Origin: Lingula anatina
Lineage: Eukaryota; Brachiopoda; Lingulata; Lingulida; Lingulidae
Assembly (NCBI RefSeq): GCF_001039355.2
Contig: NW_019775520.1
Coordinates: 10,138-74,137, forward strand
Length of the DNA stretch: 64,000 nucleotides
Reading direction: 5' to 3'
Shown: positions 61,701-64,000 of the stretch, piece by piece
How the letters are laid out: every line of letters begins with the position of its first letter
How positions within the stretch are numbered: the stretch's first letter is position 1
Translations under genes and position numbers: made by a program
The notes under the pieces: model-generated
What the model was told of the DNA's origin: nothing
Database searches by the model: none
What the model saw: only the letters and a program-made list of their open reading frames with translations

Positions 61701-61845
61701 CTGTTAAGTTCCACAACCCTTGATATAGTATTCTCAATTTAATTATCTGTTTAAGAGAGCTCTGTGTGATATGTTTGCACTTCACTTACGGTCGTTTTTG
61801 GTCATGGTCAACAGAATACAGGTGATCTCCCCTTCTATCCGCCAT
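49798..61845 (-). CDS. DNTTIP1: DNTTIP1 (TdIF1), MiDAC deacetylase subunit, with long Pro-rich N-terminus
   Basis: Minus-strand exons 61845-61790, 61346-61153, 60618-60487, 59702-59047 and 58871-58765, then twelve exons present in two copies (see the repeats below), the last ending at 49798. One complete path is 777 aa. The C-terminal 431 residues match human DNTTIP1: NPFNM, an N-terminal dimerisation region (LDILRQTLQRSINKELDAV), the AT-hook-like KKGRPP, HKWDADRLKE, LGATRGRLYIKHPDIFKY, RMPATGGKAYLLL and VPDWMIEKM. DNTTIP1 dimerises and holds HDAC1/2 with MIDEAS in the MiDAC chromatin complex. The first 346 residues are Pro/Ser-rich (including PTPPPPPPVG and many PPG) and end with KKEIKEEEEEE, where VKKE and IKEE fit the sumoylation consensus. 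Human DNTTIP1 (about 329 aa) lacks this extension. All intron phases fit. It starts ATGGCGG and is divergent from RNF25. Confidence 0.88.
49844..54332. repeat. Proximal copy of a 4.45 kb duplicated segment in DNTTIP1
   Basis: Contains DNTTIP1 exons 54093-53988, 53528-53427, 53119-53003, 52746-52681, 52468-52440, 52298-52241, 52036-51978, 51813-51753, 51547-51423, 50806-50638, 50383-50282 and 49992-49798. The last exon is complete only here. At the right end it also holds the truncated 3' end of the HRAK exon (54314-54332). Near-identical to 54334-58782 with scattered substitutions and small indels; the only coding difference I noticed is KEETLF versus KEDTLF. Confidence 0.92.
54333..54333. 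other. Single N at the duplication junction
   Basis: The sequence CACAGCGA-N-GCATCATCC changes at this one ambiguous base from the end of one copy to the start of the other. Another isolated N lies at 36484 in an intron of GPATCH3. Single Ns can mark an unresolved join of contigs. Confidence 0.9.
54334..58782. repeat. Distal copy of the duplicated segment in DNTTIP1
   Basis: Contains DNTTIP1 exons 58543-58438, 57977-57876, 57575-57459, 57201-57136, 56929-56901, 56758-56701, 56495-56437, 56273-56213, 56013-55889, 55296-55128, 54873-54772 and a terminal exon 54482-54334 truncated at the junction before its stop. All splice sites are intact. Read through the N, the truncated terminal exon would run to the donor at 54313 in a phase that does not fit the following exon, so a transcript using both copies in series would be out of frame. 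Confidence 0.92.
59763..60486. other. DNTTIP1 intron, no further feature
   Basis: AT-rich intron between the 60618-60487 exon and the long 59702-59047 exon. I see no additional exon or repeat element in it. Confidence 0.5.
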
Positions 61846-62134
61846 AATCGACTCTTACGGAAGTGAACGTTTACCCTTGGAGATAATTAATCAAGGTTTG
61901 CAAGATAAGCCTAAAGAAAGTTTAAAATTTGAATAAAGTTAGACATTAATCATTATCATTGCAAAAATTAAGAGGTGATTGATTAATAAATGTTACTCAT
62001 TGAATATAAAAATTATACATCAACGCATTGTTGCAATTTTCGTAAAATATAAATATTTAGTATCTTGCTTGTCTTGGGGACACTTACCTTATTGCATTGC
62101 AACACCTGTTAGGTAGATAGCCCTGAGCCAGGTG
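61846..62134. promoter_or_regulatory. Bidirectional promoter between DNTTIP1 and RNF25
   Basis: Only about 290 bp separates the two start codons. The DNTTIP1 start reads GATTATGGCGGAT, a YY1-like context. No TATA box is obvious. Confidence 0.5.
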
Positions 62135-64000
62135 ATGGCTGGTGATGTCAATCGTCCAGAATTTCAAAGGCTCCAGTAAGTGATTGCAGCTCATATTCAT
62201 TATATGATTGTTTGGATGCTGTAATGAATAAAGGCATTCACATATCCTGACCTCATTAACTTCCCTTGGGGTGCTAAAGGCAGCTGAATGAGTATATTAC
62301 TCTTACATATTGCACCATTTTTTTAACTACAAATGCAAATGTATTCAGAAGTTTCGTTCTTGTTGTGTGCAAAGGTATTCATAATTGTTCCATGTAATGC
62401 CCTTTTTAAGCTTGAATCTGAAAGATATAGGAGAAGGTAATGCAGTAAAAGTCTGTCTCTGTGTTAGAATTTATTAACTATCCTTTATGTTTCTCCTGAA
62501 GTCCTGAACCATATACTTTATTATTTTATTTATTGCTGTTCAAACTATTATATCATTTTATGTGTAACTTATGTGCATTATTTATATATGTTGTAGATTT
62601 GTCTCAGATAACTGCACATGAACGTACACTGTACCTTCAAGGTCAGGTCTATTAACCTCTGGTACATTTATACAAGATATAAGATGAATAGATTCAACAT
62701 TTAGGTAGGATGTCATGCTCATACCTGACCAGACACAGTTGTTCTACCTCAATATATTCTGTTTTTATATCAAGTAATTTTTTAATTACAGATCTATACA
62801 AGAGGAAGTTGAAGTGTTGGAATCCATCTATCTAGATGACCTTTTAGTGGACCATGAGCATGGGTAAATTATCTTGAGTGATATTGAAGGTGTTAGAGAT
62901 ATTAAATTCACCAGCATCCTAGACTTGGTACAATATACATATTTATTGCCATTCTTGTGTTTGAAACATGTTATGTTTTGGCAAGTGTCACTGTGTGATC
63001 CACCATGATTGAATTTTTGCATGCAGCATCCACCACTCGTCAAAAGAATATATATGAGACAACCACTTGTGCTAAATACTGGCGTGTGCCCCATACACCT
63101 CACTGACTCCTGGTGTATTTATAAGTTACAACCTACCTCATCGCATTGCCAATTACAGGAGAGGAGGCCTTTGATAAACTGAAATTCAGTTCTCATTATC
63201 TCCTTTCTTACTTGCTGAGAAAAAGAGCAGTACTTTTGAGATCAGTGTAACTGCAGTTATTGATTGTAAATTATATCATTTCAGGATTAGTCCCTGTGTC
63301 ATCAGCATTTGTCTTCATCCATCTACAGGGGACAGTGTCGAACAGAAATATGTGTGTCTGACTCTGGTTATGGAGTTGTCATCAAAGGTGAGAATGAGTC
63401 TTTATGAGATAAAAACTTAACCAAACATTCCCGTGATATAAATTGTAATTTATGATGACAGATCCCTCTTCTTGTTAACAATCTGAATGGTTTAAATGTT
63501 ATAAAGTGAGATTAAAAAATTGTATAACATTTAATAGGTTGCATAAAATCTGTTTAAGTTCCATCTAAAGTTTGCATTAATAATACAAATAATTGAATAC
63601 CATAGAATTAGCACTTCTACAATAGACATAACAATGTGTCTTTCAGTATCCAGATGAGGCTCCAAAAATAATGATAAAAAACCCAAGAGGACTAGCAGAT
63701 GAAGAAATAAACAGGTCAGTAGTGCAGAATAGAAAAGTGAAAATAAAAACAATGATTTAAGATTGTTGTGGATTTAATGTATGTGTACACATTGATACAA
63801 AGTACACAGATGGTCTTATTTTGCTTAATGGGTAATTGGATGTTTACAGTGTTAATATTTTTTTCTGAAGTTTTTATTTGCTTTGCTTACTAGTGTAGTG
63901 CATACTTAAGAGATTTTTGTCTTTTCTAGGACTTTTCAAAAGCTACAAGACCTAGCAAGTGAGAGAGAAGGCAGCCCTATGCTTTATGAACTGATTGAGG
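62135..64000 (+). CDS. RNF25: E3 ubiquitin ligase RNF25, N-terminal RWD part (runs off the window)
   Basis: Exons 62135-62175, 62792-62863, 63285-63387, 63647-63714 and 63930 to the window end join in phase. The peptide MAGDVNRPEFQ is followed by an RWD domain with EEVEVLESIYLDDL, KYVCLTLVMEL, YPDEAPKI and KNPRGLADEEIN, then GSPMLYELIE, closely matching human RNF25 (EVEVLESIYLDEL, YPHEVP, NPRGLSDEQI, MLYELIE). RNF25 (AO7) is a RING ligase of cytoplasm and nucleus, implicated in ubiquitination at stalled ribosomes and in NF-kB signalling (family knowledge). The RING domain and C-terminus lie beyond the right edge. The start is the first ATG with a good RWD-family N-terminus. Confidence 0.92.

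Noticed and set aside
1-64000. tRNA, rRNA or CRISPR-like arrays
   Set aside because: No cloverleaf, rRNA core or regularly spaced direct repeats with unique spacers were seen; the repeats present are microsatellites or transposon-derived.

Overview
This is eukaryotic (metazoan) nuclear DNA. It is AT-rich, has many small exons with GT...AG introns, microsatellites and several non-autonomous DNA transposon families. Gene content points to an invertebrate: tandem MOLO1/TPM-domain membrane proteins, an RRM + F-box + LRR protein, TRPV-like channels, and clear orthologues of MTFP1, GPATCH3, DNTTIP1 and RNF25. The repeats at the left edge built on TGACCTTGAAATTGACCTTTG resemble a dispersed repeat I associate with bivalve and gastropod genomes. 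A marine mollusc is my best inference, but other lophotrochozoans are possible. All exon models below were built by hand from splice sites and codon phase.

Left third (1-22 kb): a probable terminal exon of an upstream gene, then three tandem + strand genes for single-pass membrane proteins with a MOLO1-type ectodomain. Copy A (2603-5152) is diverged. Copies B (8467-11585) and C (14706-19059) belong to a recent tandem duplication (about 7.31-12.62 kb versus 12.83-21.96 kb). The second unit was swollen by insertions: a TTA-flanked foldback element, a TA-flanked MITE, a TTAA-type MITE, a palindrome in a (TA)n tract and a decayed Tc1-like transposon. The empty sites survive in the first unit.

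Middle (23-38 kb): a 20-exon + strand gene joining an RRM, an F-box and leucine-rich repeats; MTFP1 (-) head-to-head with a small stathmin-like gene (+); and GPATCH3 (-).

Right part (39-64 kb): a TRPV-like channel gene (-) and a second tandem copy with three frameshifts and a truncated tail, therefore probably a pseudogene; then DNTTIP1 (-), the MiDAC deacetylase-complex subunit, carrying a long proline-rich N-terminal extension. Inside DNTTIP1 about 4.45 kb (12 exons) is present twice with a single N at the junction, which looks more like two haplotypes joined by assembly than a real duplication. DNTTIP1 is head-to-head with RNF25 (+), which runs off the right edge.

The MTFP1, GPATCH3 and DNTTIP1 start codons lie in YY1-like ATGGC contexts. 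The most unusual items are the MOLO1 cluster with fast-changing Gly/His, Asn and Cys tails, the RRM-F-box-LRR fusion, and the paired filled/empty transposon sites.
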